DNA from: Pararhizobium polonicum
GTDB lineage: Bacteria; Pseudomonadota; Alphaproteobacteria; Rhizobiales; Rhizobiaceae
Direction: 5' to 3'
Length of the DNA: 64,000 nt
NCBI RefSeq assembly: GCF_001687365.1
Contig: NZ_LGLV01000015.1
Span: 1-64,000, forward strand
Shown here: in pieces, positions 51,160 through 60,451 of the stretch
Layout of the letters: every line of letters begins with the position of its first letter
How positions within the stretch are numbered: the stretch's first letter is position 1
Translations under genes and position numbers: made by a program
Notes under the pieces: model-generated
The model's input: only the letters and a program-made list of their open reading frames with translations
Database searches by the model: none
Told to the model about the DNA's origin: nothing

Positions 51160-52806
51160 ATGGCATCTCCCTTGAAGTCCAATCCCGATTGGTGGCGCGG
51201 CGCGGTGATCTATCAGGTCTATCCGCGCTCCTTCCAGGATAGCAAGGGTGACGGTCTGGGCGATCTTCGGGGGGTGACGCAACGGCTTCCCTATATCGCC
51301 AGCCTCGGGGTCGATGCCATCTGGCTGTCGCCCTTCTTCACCTCGCCGATGGCCGACATGGGTTATGACGTTTCGGATTATTGCGATGTCGATCCGATGT
51401 TCGGGACACTCGCCGATTTCGACGCGATGCTGAAGACGGCGCATCGGCTCGGCATAAAGGTCATCATCGATCAGGTGATCTCGCATACCTCCGACCAGCA
51501 TCCGTGGTTCAAGGAAAGCCGCTCGGACCGGACCAACCCGAAATCCGACTGGTATGTATGGGCCGATCCGAAGCCGGACGGCACGGCGCCCAACAACTGG
51601 ATGTCGATCTTCGGCGGCCCGGGCTGGGAATGGGACGGCGTGCGCAAGCAATATTACATGCACAATTTTCTCGGCTCGCAGCCGGATCTGAACTTCCACA
51701 ATCCGGATGTTCAGGAAGCGCTTCTGGAAACCGTGCGCTTCTGGTTGAAGCGCGGCGTCGATGGTTTCCGGCTCGACACGGTGAATTTCTATTTTCACGA
51801 CAAGGAACTGCGCGATAATCCGCCGCTAGTTTATGATCCCGATGCCATCGGTCTGGATGCGCCCGACGTCAATCCCTATGGCATGCAGAACCATCTCTAC
51901 GACAAGACGCAGCCGGAAAATATCGGCTTCCTGCAGCGCTTTCGCGCCCTGCTGGACGAATTCGACGATCGCGCCTCCGTGGGCGAAGTCGGCGACGGTG
52001 CGCGGTCGCTGAAGACGGTGGCCGCCTATACCGGCGGCGGCGACAAGCTGCACATGTGCTACACCTTCGATCTGCTTGGACCGGATTTCACCGCTACCCA
52101 TATCCGCCGCTGCGTCAGCGCCTTTCAGGACGCGGTGACCGATGGCTGGGTCTGCTGGGCGTTTTCCAACCACGACGTGACGCGCCATATCAGCCGTTTC
52201 GCACAAACGATGGAGGAGCGTGAACGGGTGGCCAAGCTGGCGATCTCGGTGCTGGCCGCGCTGCGCGGCTCGATTTGCCTCTATCAGGGTGAGGAACTGG
52301 CGCTGCCGGAAGCCGAACTTGAGCTGGCGGATCTGCGCGATCCCTACGGAATCCGCTTCTGGCCGGCCTTCAAGGGCCGTGACGGATGCCGCACGCCGAT
52401 GGTCTGGGAGAAGGATACTGACTATGCCGGGTTTTCCAGCGTAAAGCCGTGGCTGCCGGTGCCCGCCGAACACCGGCCGCTCGCTGTCGACCAGCAGGAG
52501 GAGGCCGGGTCTGTGCTTGATCACTACCGGCGGACGCTGGCTTTTCGCCGGGTGCATGCACCGCTGCTCGATGGCAGCATGACCTTCCTCGAAACCAATC
52601 AGGACATTCTGGCCTTCACCCGGGAAAAGGCCGGGGAGAAGCTGCTGTTCGTTTTCAATCTGCACCGCGGCCCGCAGACGCTGCCATTACCGAAGGGAAT
52701 GAGGATTTCCGAGGTAGTGCCGATGCCGGGTTTTGCGCCACAGATAGAAGACGGTGAGATCATGCTTGCGGCGATGGATGTGTTTTGCGGGCGGATTTCA
52801 CTTTAG
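51160..52806 (+). CDS. aglA: GH13 alpha-glucosidase
   Basis: This 548-residue cytoplasmic GH13 enzyme begins WWRGAVIYQVYPRSFQDSKG. The catalytic residues are D206 (GFRLDTVNF, nucleophile), E276 (SVGEVGD, acid/base) and D339 (FSNHDVTRH, stabiliser). The QPENIGFLQRFR loop and a C-terminal all-beta domain fit rhizobial AglA-type alpha-glucosidases acting on sucrose, maltose or trehalose-like disaccharides. GGAG at 51149-51152 supports ATG 51160. No transporter is adjacent. The 3' end overlaps the RelE/ParE-like gene by 9 nt, convergent. Confidence 0.92.
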   Translation: MASPLKSNPDWWRGAVIYQVYPRSFQDSKGDGLGDLRGVTQRLPYIASLGVDAIWLSPFFTSPMADMGYDVSDYCDVDPMFGTLADFDAMLKTAHRLGIKVIIDQVISHTSDQHPWFKESRSDRTNPKSDWYVWADPKPDGTAPNNWMSIFGGPGWEWDGVRKQYYMHNFLGSQPDLNFHNPDVQEALLETVRFWLKRGVDGFRLDTVNFYFHDKELRDNPPLVYDPDAIGLDAPDVNPYGMQNHLYDKTQPENIGFLQRFRALLDEFDDRASVGEVGDGARSLKTVAAYTGGGDKLHMCYTFDLLGPDFTATHIRRCVSAFQDAVTDGWVCWAFSNHDVTRHISRFAQTMEERERVAKLAISVLAALRGSICLYQGEELALPEAELELADLRDPYGIRFWPAFKGRDGCRTPMVWEKDTDYAGFSSVKPWLPVPAEHRPLAVDQQEEAGSVLDHYRRTLAFRRVHAPLLDGSMTFLETNQDILAFTREKAGEKLLFVFNLHRGPQTLPLPKGMRISEVVPMPGFAPQIEDGEIMLAAMDVFCGRISL

Positions 52807-53052
52807 GAGTTTGTCGTATTCCGCGTGAGAGCCGATCCAGAACCACACCATGTCATCGTTTTGATGGACGGCCAGCGCCCGCCACGATGCCCCTACTCTG
52901 ACAGACCAGAAACGGCCGGCCTGCTTGAAATGCAGGGAAGGGTGTTTCGGGTCTGTTTTGAGTTTTTCGAAGTTGCGGTCAGCCAGTTCGCGAACGTGCG
53001 CGGGCAGCGTGTCGTATGCCCGCCAGAACGCTGCGGTCGCGTGGTGCTTCAA
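52798..53052 (-). CDS. RelE/ParE-like toxin
   Basis: This 84-residue protein matches the small RelE/ParE-superfamily (YafQ-like, plasmid-stabilisation) fold: FWRAYDTLPAHVRELADRNF, KLKTDPKHPSLHFKQAGRFW, SVRVGASWRALAVHQNDDMV and WFWIGSHAEYDKLL. HAEYDKLL is a frequent C-terminus in such toxins. It overlaps its antitoxin by 4 nt. It may be an mRNA interferase or gyrase inhibitor; sequence alone does not decide. Confidence 0.85.
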   Translation of the reverse strand: MKHHATAAFWRAYDTLPAHVRELADRNFEKLKTDPKHPSLHFKQAGRFWSVRVGASWRALAVHQNDDMVWFWIGSHAEYDKLLK

Positions 53053-53249
53053 AGGCTGCGAGACCGGCCAGCTTTGAATTCTGCAAGGGCACTATTCGCC
53101 AGCGCGTCCAAAGCGCCGTTTTCGGCATCCTGTGCAAACTGGATATCCCAGCGCTTGGCCTGAAGCTCGTGGAACCATGTCGCAAAAGCCTGCAACTCGT
53201 CTGCGTCGAGTTCGGACACCGATTTTTCGATTTGCTCCAATTTCGTCAT
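53049..53249 (-). CDS. Cognate antitoxin of the RelE/ParE-like toxin
   Basis: This 66-residue acidic helical protein (MTKLEQIEKSVSELDADELQ, FATWFHELQAKRWD, then DAENGALDALANSALAEFKA) matches small antitoxins found upstream of this toxin type. It lacks an obvious HTH. CAGGAG lies 9 nt before the ATG at 53249. No clear operator was seen in the AT-rich DNA upstream (53250-53310). Confidence 0.8.
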   Translation of the reverse strand: MTKLEQIEKSVSELDADELQAFATWFHELQAKRWDIQFAQDAENGALDALANSALAEFKAGRSRSL

Positions 53250-53310
53250 GTCAAAACTCCTGTCTCCGCAAATTTAGGCATTTCACAAGGTTATTCCAAG
53301 ACAAATATTC

Positions 53311-55008
53311 TCACCCGATCAACGCAAACTTGTCGACATCCACCAGTCCCATATCTGAAATCTTCAGATGCGGAATGACGGGTAGGGGCAAAAACGCCAG
53401 TTGCAGAAACGGCTCCTGCAGCGTCGCGCCCAGTGCGAAGGCTGCCTCGCGCAGGTGGTGCAGCGTATCGCGCACGCTTTCATAGGGCTCGAGGCTCATC
53501 AGTCCGGCGACAGGCAGCGAAATTTCGCCGGTGACCCTGCCGTCCTCGACGACGACGAAGCCGCCCTTGATCTCACCGAGGCGATTGGCGGCGAGCGCCA
53601 TATCGTCCTCGTTGACGCCGACGACGCAGATGTTGTGGCTGTCATGGCCGACGGTCGAGGCGATGGCGCCTTTCTTGAGGCCGAAGCCCTGCACGAAGCC
53701 GTTGGCATGGTTGCCGTTGATGCCGTGGCGTTCGATGACGGCGACCTTGATGATGTCGCGGCCGAGATCGACACCGGCCTGATTGCCCGAGGCCGGTAGC
53801 TTGAAGCGGCGATGCTCGGTGATGATCTTGCCAGGCAGCACGCCAATGACCGAGGTCTCGCCCTCGGCATAGGGCACGCCGAAATCGGCGGCGTTGACAT
53901 GGCCGGCCTTGACGCTGTCGAGCCCGACCGGGGCGACCGGGCGGCGGGTCGCAAACAGATCGTCGGTCACGAGACGGCCTCCGGCAAAGACTTTTTCTGC
54001 CTTGCAGTTCTCAAGGCTGTCGATTACCACCAGATCGGCCCGCCATCCCGGAGCGACGAGGCCGCGGTCACGCAAGCCAAAGGCACGCGCGGCGGAAATC
54101 GAGGCGGCGCGGTAGATGGCGAGTGGTTCGACGCCTTGGGCTATTGCCTCGCGGATCATGTAGTCGAGATGACCCTGTTCGGCGATATCCAGCGGATTGC
54201 GGTCGTCGGTGCACAGTGCCAGGAACGGCGACAGGCGTTCCGTGAGGATCGGCATCAGCGCGTGCAGGTCCTTGGAGACGGAGCCTTCACGCACGAGAAT
54301 GTGCATGCCCTTGCGGATCTTTTCGAGCGCTTCGTCTGCCGTCGTGCATTCGTGGTCGGTGCGGATGCCGGTGGACAGGTAGCCGTTCAGATCGAGCCCG
54401 CGCAAGAGCGGCGCGTGGCCGTCGATATGGCCGCCTTGGAAGGCTTCGAGCTTGGCGAGGCAGACCGGGTCCTTGTGGATGACGCCGGGAAAATTCATGA
54501 ATTCCGCCAGGCCGATGACCTTTTCATGGGCGCGGAACGGCAGCAGTTTTTCGATCGGCAGATTGGCGCCGGAGGTTTCCAGATGCGTCGCCGGCACGCA
54601 GCTCGACAGCTGCACGCGGATATCCATGATGGTTTCGAGTGCACTGTCGAGAAAGAACTGGATGCCCTCGGTGCCGAGCACATTGGCGATTTCATGCGGA
54701 TCGCAGATCACCGTGGTGACGCCATAGGGCAGGACGCAACGGTCGAATTCATGCGGTGTCACCAGCGAGGATTCGATGTGCAGGTGGGTGTCGATAAAGC
54801 CGGGCACGACGATCTGCCCGGTGATGTCGATCTCGGTTTTGCCGCTATAGGTTCCGCACGTGCCGACGATGCGGTCGCCGCAGATGGCGATGTCGGAGGC
54901 AATGAGATCGCCGGTGACGAGATCGAAGAAACGTCCGCCCTTGAGCACGATGTCGGCCGGAATACGGCCGGTGCCCTGATCGATCAGCTTTTCAAGTTTT
55001 TCGCTCAC
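53311..55008 (-). CDS. ade: Adenine deaminase
   Basis: This 565-residue metallo-enzyme of the Ade family converts adenine to hypoxanthine. It shows [20 protein letters not shown], the [11 protein letters not shown] motif, [20 protein letters not shown], and the C-terminal domain motif [18 protein letters not shown]. It starts at GTG 55008 with GAGGCAGG upstream. It lies downstream of the amino-acid binding-protein gene but is separated by a strong terminator, so it likely has its own promoter. It feeds hypoxanthine to the xanthine dehydrogenase encoded at 33-37 kb. Confidence 0.94.
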   Translation of the reverse strand: MSEKLEKLIDQGTGRIPADIVLKGGRFFDLVTGDLIASDIAICGDRIVGTCGTYSGKTEIDITGQIVVPGFIDTHLHIESSLVTPHEFDRCVLPYGVTTVICDPHEIANVLGTEGIQFFLDSALETIMDIRVQLSSCVPATHLETSGANLPIEKLLPFRAHEKVIGLAEFMNFPGVIHKDPVCLAKLEAFQGGHIDGHAPLLRGLDLNGYLSTGIRTDHECTTADEALEKIRKGMHILVREGSVSKDLHALMPILTERLSPFLALCTDDRNPLDIAEQGHLDYMIREAIAQGVEPLAIYRAASISAARAFGLRDRGLVAPGWRADLVVIDSLENCKAEKVFAGGRLVTDDLFATRRPVAPVGLDSVKAGHVNAADFGVPYAEGETSVIGVLPGKIITEHRRFKLPASGNQAGVDLGRDIIKVAVIERHGINGNHANGFVQGFGLKKGAIASTVGHDSHNICVVGVNEDDMALAANRLGEIKGGFVVVEDGRVTGEISLPVAGLMSLEPYESVRDTLHHLREAAFALGATLQEPFLQLAFLPLPVIPHLKISDMGLVDVDKFALIG

Positions 55009-55160
55009 GGGGCCTGCCTCTTTGATGCTTGTCTGAAATAGGAGTGGCCCGAAGCATAGAGGCTGATCGCCGTCATTGCATAGCCAGGCATGGAAAATCG
55101 CTGATGGCGTCTGTGGATGGCGGCGGAATGTAGGGCTGCCAGCCCGCTCGCCGAAACGAA

Positions 55161-55182
55161 ATCGGGCGCCGAAGCGCCCGAT
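55161..55182 (-). terminator. Terminator with UUCG tetraloop after the binding-protein gene
   Basis: On the minus strand, ATCGGGCG and CGCCCGAT form an 8-bp stem closed by a C(UUCG)G loop, then TTTCGTTT. It lies 19 nt after the binding-protein stop. Confidence 0.8.
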
Positions 55183-55201
55183 CCGTTACCGGTCTGTCTG
55201 C

Positions 55202-56308
55202 TTACTCGGCAGAAACGATCTTGCCGTCTTCCCACTTGTAGAGCGAGAAACTCTGCGAGGTGAGGTCGCCGGTTTCGCCATAGGTGACGTCGCCGATGGC
55301 GGTCTTGATCGGCTCGCCGGTTTTCAGGGCAGCAGCAACGGCTGCTGCATCGTCTGCACTGCCAGCCTTTTCGATGCCGGCCTTGATCACTTCGACAGCC
55401 GCATAGGCGTTGAGCGTGAAGGCTTCGGCCGGGATTTTCGCGGCTTCGAGGGCGGCAACGGCTGCCTTCGAGCTGTCGTTCTTCAGGGCGTCCGCAGCGT
55501 TGGTGAATACCGTTCCAGCCGCCGCATCCGTGCCGATGGCCCAGAATTCGGTGTTGGAGAGGCCGTCGCCACCGATGATCTGGATCGGAGCGGAAATGTC
55601 ATGCAGCTGGCGGACGAGAAGGCCGGCTTCCGGATGGTAGCCGCCGAAATAGAGGACATCGACCTTTTCCGCCTTGAGGCGGGTGGTGAGCGCGCTCAGA
55701 TCCTTGTCGCCCGGTGTCAGCGAATCGTTGAAGACTTCGGTAACGCCGCCGGCGTTCAGCGTCGCCTTGAACGAATCGGCAAGGCCCTTGCCGTAGGCGC
55801 CCTTATCGTTGAGGATGCCGATGCGCTTGTCCTTGAGCTGCTTCAGCACATAGGCCGCTGCCACTTCAGCCTGCTGGTCGTCGCGGCCGCAGGTGCGCAG
55901 GATCGTCGTCAGGCCGCGCTTGGTGAGGTCCGGCGTGGTCGCGGTTGGCGTGACCATCAGGACGCCGTTTTCGGCCAGAACATCGGAGGCCGGCATGGCG
56001 ACACCGGACGTGACCGGGCCGACAACGAAGCGGATGCCTTCGCCAACGATCTGGTTTGCTGCCGATACGCCTTGCTTCGGCTCACCGGCGTCGTCCGCCA
56101 GCTTGAGTACGACCTGCTCGCCGAGAATGCCGCCGTTCTTGTTGATCTGGTCGACGGCCACCTGGGCGCCGTTCTTGACCTGATCACCGTAAGCGGCGAC
56201 GGGACCCGTCAGCGGCGCGATCAGGCCGATCACGATCTCGGCATGCGCCAGCGGCGCAAAGGCCAGCGAAGCGGCGAGGGTGGCGCCTGTCAATCTCTTG
56301 AAATTCAT
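55202..56308 (-). CDS. Branched-chain amino acid ABC transporter periplasmic binding protein (LivJ/K)
   Basis: This 368-residue periplasmic protein has a Sec signal peptide ([20 protein letters not shown], cleavage near residue 23). The mature part begins [20 protein letters not shown], as in LivJ/LivK and related binding proteins. [17 protein letters not shown] and [16 protein letters not shown] are further family segments. It should bind leucine, isoleucine, valine or related amino acids for an ABC permease. No permease or ATPase gene is adjacent, so it works with components encoded elsewhere. AAGGAG lies 7 nt before the ATG. Confidence 0.92.
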   Translation of the reverse strand: MNFKRLTGATLAASLAFAPLAHAEIVIGLIAPLTGPVAAYGDQVKNGAQVAVDQINKNGGILGEQVVLKLADDAGEPKQGVSAANQIVGEGIRFVVGPVTSGVAMPASDVLAENGVLMVTPTATTPDLTKRGLTTILRTCGRDDQQAEVAAAYVLKQLKDKRIGILNDKGAYGKGLADSFKATLNAGGVTEVFNDSLTPGDKDLSALTTRLKAEKVDVLYFGGYHPEAGLLVRQLHDISAPIQIIGGDGLSNTEFWAIGTDAAAGTVFTNAADALKNDSSKAAVAALEAAKIPAEAFTLNAYAAVEVIKAGIEKAGSADDAAAVAAALKTGEPIKTAIGDVTYGETGDLTSQSFSLYKWEDGKIVSAE

Positions 56309-56525
56309 CTTTCGTCTCCTTGGATGGGTTGGTTCCCCGCGTGCCGGCACTATCACCGTTCCCTGACGGAGAGGCCCCAGCCGATCCGTCAAAGCAAGTC
56401 GAGCCCGTTGGGTTTCCGTCTCTTGCGGACGGGTAAAATCCCATAGCAATCGTGTAGGAAGTGGCGGCGGATTCCGCAAGCCGGATTTTTAGGCTGTTCG
56501 CCCAATGTTTGATCGTTATCGACGC

Positions 56526-56561
56526 AAAACCGGGCCGAAACGTCAATTTCGACCCGGTTTT
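56526..56561 (-). terminator. Terminator after the omega-aminotransferase gene
   Basis: AAAACCGGG (56526-56534) pairs with CCCGGTTTT (56553-56561), with an inner CGAAA/TTTCG pair, making a long hairpin. It starts 29 nt after the aminotransferase stop and ends with TTTTGC in the minus direction. Confidence 0.8.
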
Positions 56562-56590
56562 CATATGAGTATTGGCTAAATATTGTTCAT

Positions 56591-57922
56591 TCAGGCGTTG
56601 GCGATCAATACCTTGCGGATGCCGTCGATCAGTTCGTCGATCTCCGCCTTGGAGATGATCAACGGTGGCGAGAGCGCAATGATGTCGCCGGTGGTGCGGA
56701 TCAGGTAGCCGCTTTCATAGGCCTTGAGGAAGGCCGAGAAGGCACGCTTGGTCGGTTCGCCGGCGATCGGTGCCAGCTCGATGGCACCGATCAGGCCGAT
56801 ATTGCGGATATCGATGACATGCGGGCAATCGCGCAGCGAATGCAGCGCGTCGCCCCAGTAGGACGCAAGTTCGGCACCGCGGGTGAGCAGGCTTTCGTCG
56901 CGATAGGTATCGAGTGTGCCGAGTGCGGCGGCGCAGGCGATCGGGTTGCCGGAATAGGTGTAGCCGTGGAAGAACTCGATCATGTGTTCCGGGCCGTTCA
57001 TGAAGGCGTCGTGAATTTCCGCGGTGACGAAGACGGCGCCCATCGGGATGACGCCGTTGGTCAGGCCCTTGGCGGTGACGATCATGTCGGGCTTGACGTC
57101 GAAATACTGGGCTGCGAACGGCGTGCCGAGGCGGCCGTAGCCGGTGATGACTTCATCGAAAATCAGCAGGATGCCGTGCTTGGTGCAAATCTCGCGCAGC
57201 TTCTGCAGGTAGCCCTTCGGCGGGATGAGGACGCCGGTGGAGCCCGCAACCGGCTCGACGATGACGGCAGCGATGGTCGAGGCGTCGTGCAGCGTGACGA
57301 TGCGTTCGAGTTCGCTGGCGATGTCGCCGCCATGCTCCGGCACGCCCTTGGTGAAGGCATTCTTTTCCGGCAGGTGGGTATGCGGCATGTGATCGACGCC
57401 GGTCAGCAGCGTGCCGAACATCTTGCGGTTGGAAACGATGCCGCCGACCGAGATGCCGCCGAAATTGACGCCATGATAGCCGCGCTCGCGGCCGATCAGG
57501 CGGGTGCGGGAGCCCTGACCCTTTACCTTGTGGTAGGCCAGCGCCACCTTCAGTGCGGTTTCGACCGATTCAGAACCGGAATTGGTGTAGAGCACATGCT
57601 CCATGCCGTCGGGGGCGATGTCGATGAGGCGGTTTGCCAGTTCGAAGGCCTTGGGATGGCCGAGCTGGAAGGCCGGGGCATAGTCGAGCTCGCCGGCCTG
57701 CTCACGGATGGCTTCGGTGATCAGCGGCCGGCAGTGGCCGGCGTTCACACACCAGAGGCCTGCCGTGCCGTCGAGCACCTGGCGGCCGTCATGGGTGGTG
57801 TAATGCATGTCCTTCGCCTTGACGAACATGCGCGGTTCTTTCTTGTACTGCCGGTTGGCCGTGAACGGCATCCAGAAAGCGCTGAGATCGTTGGGCGTGG
57901 CATTGAGGCGGTTCGACATCAT
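56591..57922 (-). CDS. Class III omega-amino acid aminotransferase (pyruvate-dependent)
   Basis: This 443-residue class III PLP aminotransferase reads FWMPFTANRQYKKEPRMFVK near the start and has LYTNSGSESVETALKVALAY for cofactor phosphate binding, LLIFDEVITGYGRLG with the cofactor Asp, and the PLP lysine in VTAKGLTNGVIPMG. The N-terminus matches omega-amino acid:pyruvate (beta-alanine:pyruvate) aminotransferases. Donors may be beta-alanine, 4-aminobutyrate or polyamine products. ACGGAGAAT precedes ATG 57922/57919. No partner dehydrogenase is adjacent. Confidence 0.9.
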   Translation of the reverse strand: MMSNRLNATPNDLSAFWMPFTANRQYKKEPRMFVKAKDMHYTTHDGRQVLDGTAGLWCVNAGHCRPLITEAIREQAGELDYAPAFQLGHPKAFELANRLIDIAPDGMEHVLYTNSGSESVETALKVALAYHKVKGQGSRTRLIGRERGYHGVNFGGISVGGIVSNRKMFGTLLTGVDHMPHTHLPEKNAFTKGVPEHGGDIASELERIVTLHDASTIAAVIVEPVAGSTGVLIPPKGYLQKLREICTKHGILLIFDEVITGYGRLGTPFAAQYFDVKPDMIVTAKGLTNGVIPMGAVFVTAEIHDAFMNGPEHMIEFFHGYTYSGNPIACAAALGTLDTYRDESLLTRGAELASYWGDALHSLRDCPHVIDIRNIGLIGAIELAPIAGEPTKRAFSAFLKAYESGYLIRTTGDIIALSPPLIISKAEIDELIDGIRKVLIANA

Positions 57923-58183
57923 ATTCTCCGTGGCGTTTTTTATGTCTGGTGGCCAAGTCCAGATGGATGAGGTGAATCTTTACCTGCCGGTCAAACTATC
58001 AGGGCGCCTTTCCCGGTCAAGTCTCGGGCTTGGCCGGACGGAGCGGTTTCCAATCGGATCGGAGAAAATATTCCCCGTTGAAAACAGCTGGAAACAGGGC
58101 TTGCGGCCCGGTCTTTTCCGAAGGTTAACCTGTTTGCAGCAGAGTGGCGCCGCATTCCCGAAACATGGGCTCAGGATAGAGAC

Positions 58184-60451
58184 TTGCCGAAATTTCCAGC
58201 CAGCCTGATGCTCGTCCTTCTCGTTTGCCTCCCCGGCCCGGCAGGCGCGGCCGATATGATTGCCGACGGTGCCTTTGCAAAGGGACAGGACGGATTCTGG
58301 GCTGCCGGAGGCGTTGTATTGTCGCGTGAACACGGCAAACTGTGCGCCGATGTCGAAGCCGGGGGAGAACCCTGGGACCGATTGCTTGGTGTCAACGACC
58401 TCGAATTTACCCCGGGCACATCCTACCGGCTGACGATGGCTCTTGAAGCCAAGGAACAGCACAGCTTCCCGATTCTGGTCCAGCGCAATGCGGAACCGTG
58501 GACGGCACAGGCGAATTTCACGGCGGAGGCCAAAGCCGGGAAGACGACGTTTGCGACCGTCTTCAAGGCAACCGAAGCCGAGCCGGCCCAGATCGTCTTG
58601 CAGCTGGGCGGGGCGGAAAAACCCTGGCGGCTCTGCCTGGATACTGTGGCACTCAACGAGGCGAAGCCTGACGAGATCGCGGCGGCGACAAGAGACGTGG
58701 TCCGCGCCCTGCCGGCGCTGGTCAACCAGACCGGCTATTTCCTCGATGGGCCAAAGCGCGCGACGATTATTTCGGATGCAACCGGGCCGCTGGCGTTCAA
58801 GCTTGAAGATGCGTCGGGCGCTGTGGTCGGCGAGGGCACGGCGGCACCTGCCGGTTTTGACGAGACGGTGGGCGCCGACACGCAGATCGCCGATTTCTCG
58901 GCCTTTGCGACCGCCGGCGAGGGATATCGCCTGATCGTCGGCGACACGAAAAGCTACCCGTTCTCCATCGGCCATGACATTTACGGCCAGCTACGCGTTG
59001 ATGCGCTGTCCTGGTTCTATCCGCAGCGCAGCGGTATCGCGATCAGGGGCGATATTGCCGGGTCGGCCTATGCGCGGCCTGCCGGTCATCTGCAGGAAAG
59101 CCCCAACAGGGGCGACAACGATGTGACGTGCCTGACCGGCGAGGCGGCGGCAAAGCTCTACGGCAAGGACTGGACCTGCGACTATACGCTCGACGTCTCC
59201 GGCGGCTGGTACGATGCCGGCGACCAGGGCAAGTACGTGGTCAACGGCGGCATTGCCGTGTCCCAGCTTCTCGGCACGTTCGAGCGCGGGCTGGTGTATG
59301 GCAAGGGCGCATCGCCCGTCATGAGCGACAGCCTGTCGCGCATTCCGGAAAATGGCAACGGTGTTCCCGATATTCTCGACGAGGCGCGCTGGGAACTCGA
59401 ATTCCTGATGAAGATGATGGTGCCGGACGGTCAGCCGCTGGCCGGCATGGTGCACCACAAGGTTCACGATACGAAATGGACCGGCGTGCCGATGCTGCCG
59501 CATCTCGATCCGGAACTGCGGGCCCTGCATCGCCCTTCGACGGCCGCGACACTCAACCTTGCGGCCGCCGCCGCGCAGGGGGCGCGGCTTTTCGCACCCT
59601 ATGACGCGGCGTTTTCGCAGCAGCTCCTGGCCGCCGCGCAAAAGGCCTGGCTGGCCGCCGCCGCCAATCCGGTTCTCTATGCGCCGGATTCGGATGGTCA
59701 TCAGGGCGGTGGAGATTACGGCGATACGGATATTACCGACGAAACCTACTGGGCCGCCGCCGAACTTTATGTCACCACGGGAGAGGCGCGCTATCTGACC
59801 GCGCTGAAATCCTCGCCCCATTGGGCGGGACCGGTCTTTCCTGCCACGGGCGCCTTCGACTGGCGCAGCGTCGCGGGGCTTGGCCGTCTGGATCTCGCGC
59901 TTTACGGCGACAAGCTTCCTGAAGAGGACAAGGCGATGATCCGTGCATCGGTGGTGGCCGCTGCCAAAAACTTCATAGGCCTGCAGAAGAAGGAGCCCTT
60001 CGGGCATATCTACCGGCCGGCTGGTAACCGCTACGACTGGGGATCCAACCAGGTCATTCTTCAGAATATGATCGTTATCTCAGCGGGTTATGACCTGACG
60101 GGCGAGCGGCCGTTTCTCGACGGCGTGCGCGAAAGCATGGATTACATCTTGGGGCGCAATGCGATGAACATGTCCTATGTCACCGGTTACGGTAGCGTCT
60201 TTGCCCAGAACCAGCACAGCCGCTGGTATGCCCACCAGGCCGACGCTTCGTTGCCCCATCCTCCGGTTGGCAGCCTGGCAGGCGGGCCGAATTCGTCGCT
60301 GGTCGATGATGTCGCGCGGGCACGCCTCAAGGGGTGCCGGCCGCAGACCTGCTATGTCGATGACATCATGTCCTGGGGGACGAACGAGATCACCATCAAC
60401 TGGAACGCGCCGCTGGTCTATATCGCGTCTTTCCTGGCGGATGCACGATGA
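58184..60451 (+). CDS. Secreted GH9 family endoglucanase-like protein
   Basis: This 755-residue protein has a signal peptide (MPKFPASLMLVLLVCLPGPA, cleavage near AGAAD), an N-terminal beta-sandwich resembling a CBM4/9 domain (about 24-155), a CelD-type Ig-like domain (about 175-265, LVNQTGYFLDGPKRA) and a GH9 (alpha/alpha)6 barrel. Catalytic features are GGWYDAGDQGKYVVNGG (340-356, D344/D347) and E735 in SWGTNEITINWN. It should cut beta-1,4-glucan or xyloglucan outside the cytoplasm. Translation appears to start at TTG 58184, 7 nt after AGGA; ATG 58208 is an alternative. It overlaps the next gene by 4 nt. Confidence 0.88.
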   Translation: MPKFPASLMLVLLVCLPGPAGAADMIADGAFAKGQDGFWAAGGVVLSREHGKLCADVEAGGEPWDRLLGVNDLEFTPGTSYRLTMALEAKEQHSFPILVQRNAEPWTAQANFTAEAKAGKTTFATVFKATEAEPAQIVLQLGGAEKPWRLCLDTVALNEAKPDEIAAATRDVVRALPALVNQTGYFLDGPKRATIISDATGPLAFKLEDASGAVVGEGTAAPAGFDETVGADTQIADFSAFATAGEGYRLIVGDTKSYPFSIGHDIYGQLRVDALSWFYPQRSGIAIRGDIAGSAYARPAGHLQESPNRGDNDVTCLTGEAAAKLYGKDWTCDYTLDVSGGWYDAGDQGKYVVNGGIAVSQLLGTFERGLVYGKGASPVMSDSLSRIPENGNGVPDILDEARWELEFLMKMMVPDGQPLAGMVHHKVHDTKWTGVPMLPHLDPELRALHRPSTAATLNLAAAAAQGARLFAPYDAAFSQQLLAAAQKAWLAAAANPVLYAPDSDGHQGGGDYGDTDITDETYWAAAELYVTTGEARYLTALKSSPHWAGPVFPATGAFDWRSVAGLGRLDLALYGDKLPEEDKAMIRASVVAAAKNFIGLQKKEPFGHIYRPAGNRYDWGSNQVILQNMIVISAGYDLTGERPFLDGVRESMDYILGRNAMNMSYVTGYGSVFAQNQHSRWYAHQADASLPHPPVGSLAGGPNSSLVDDVARARLKGCRPQTCYVDDIMSWGTNEITINWNAPLVYIASFLADAR

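Noticed and set aside
58122-58131. AGGTTAACCT palindrome upstream of the GH9 gene as a CtrA site
   Set aside because: Only one TTAACC half is present in each direction, with no second TTAA at the 7-bp spacing of the full CtrA motif.
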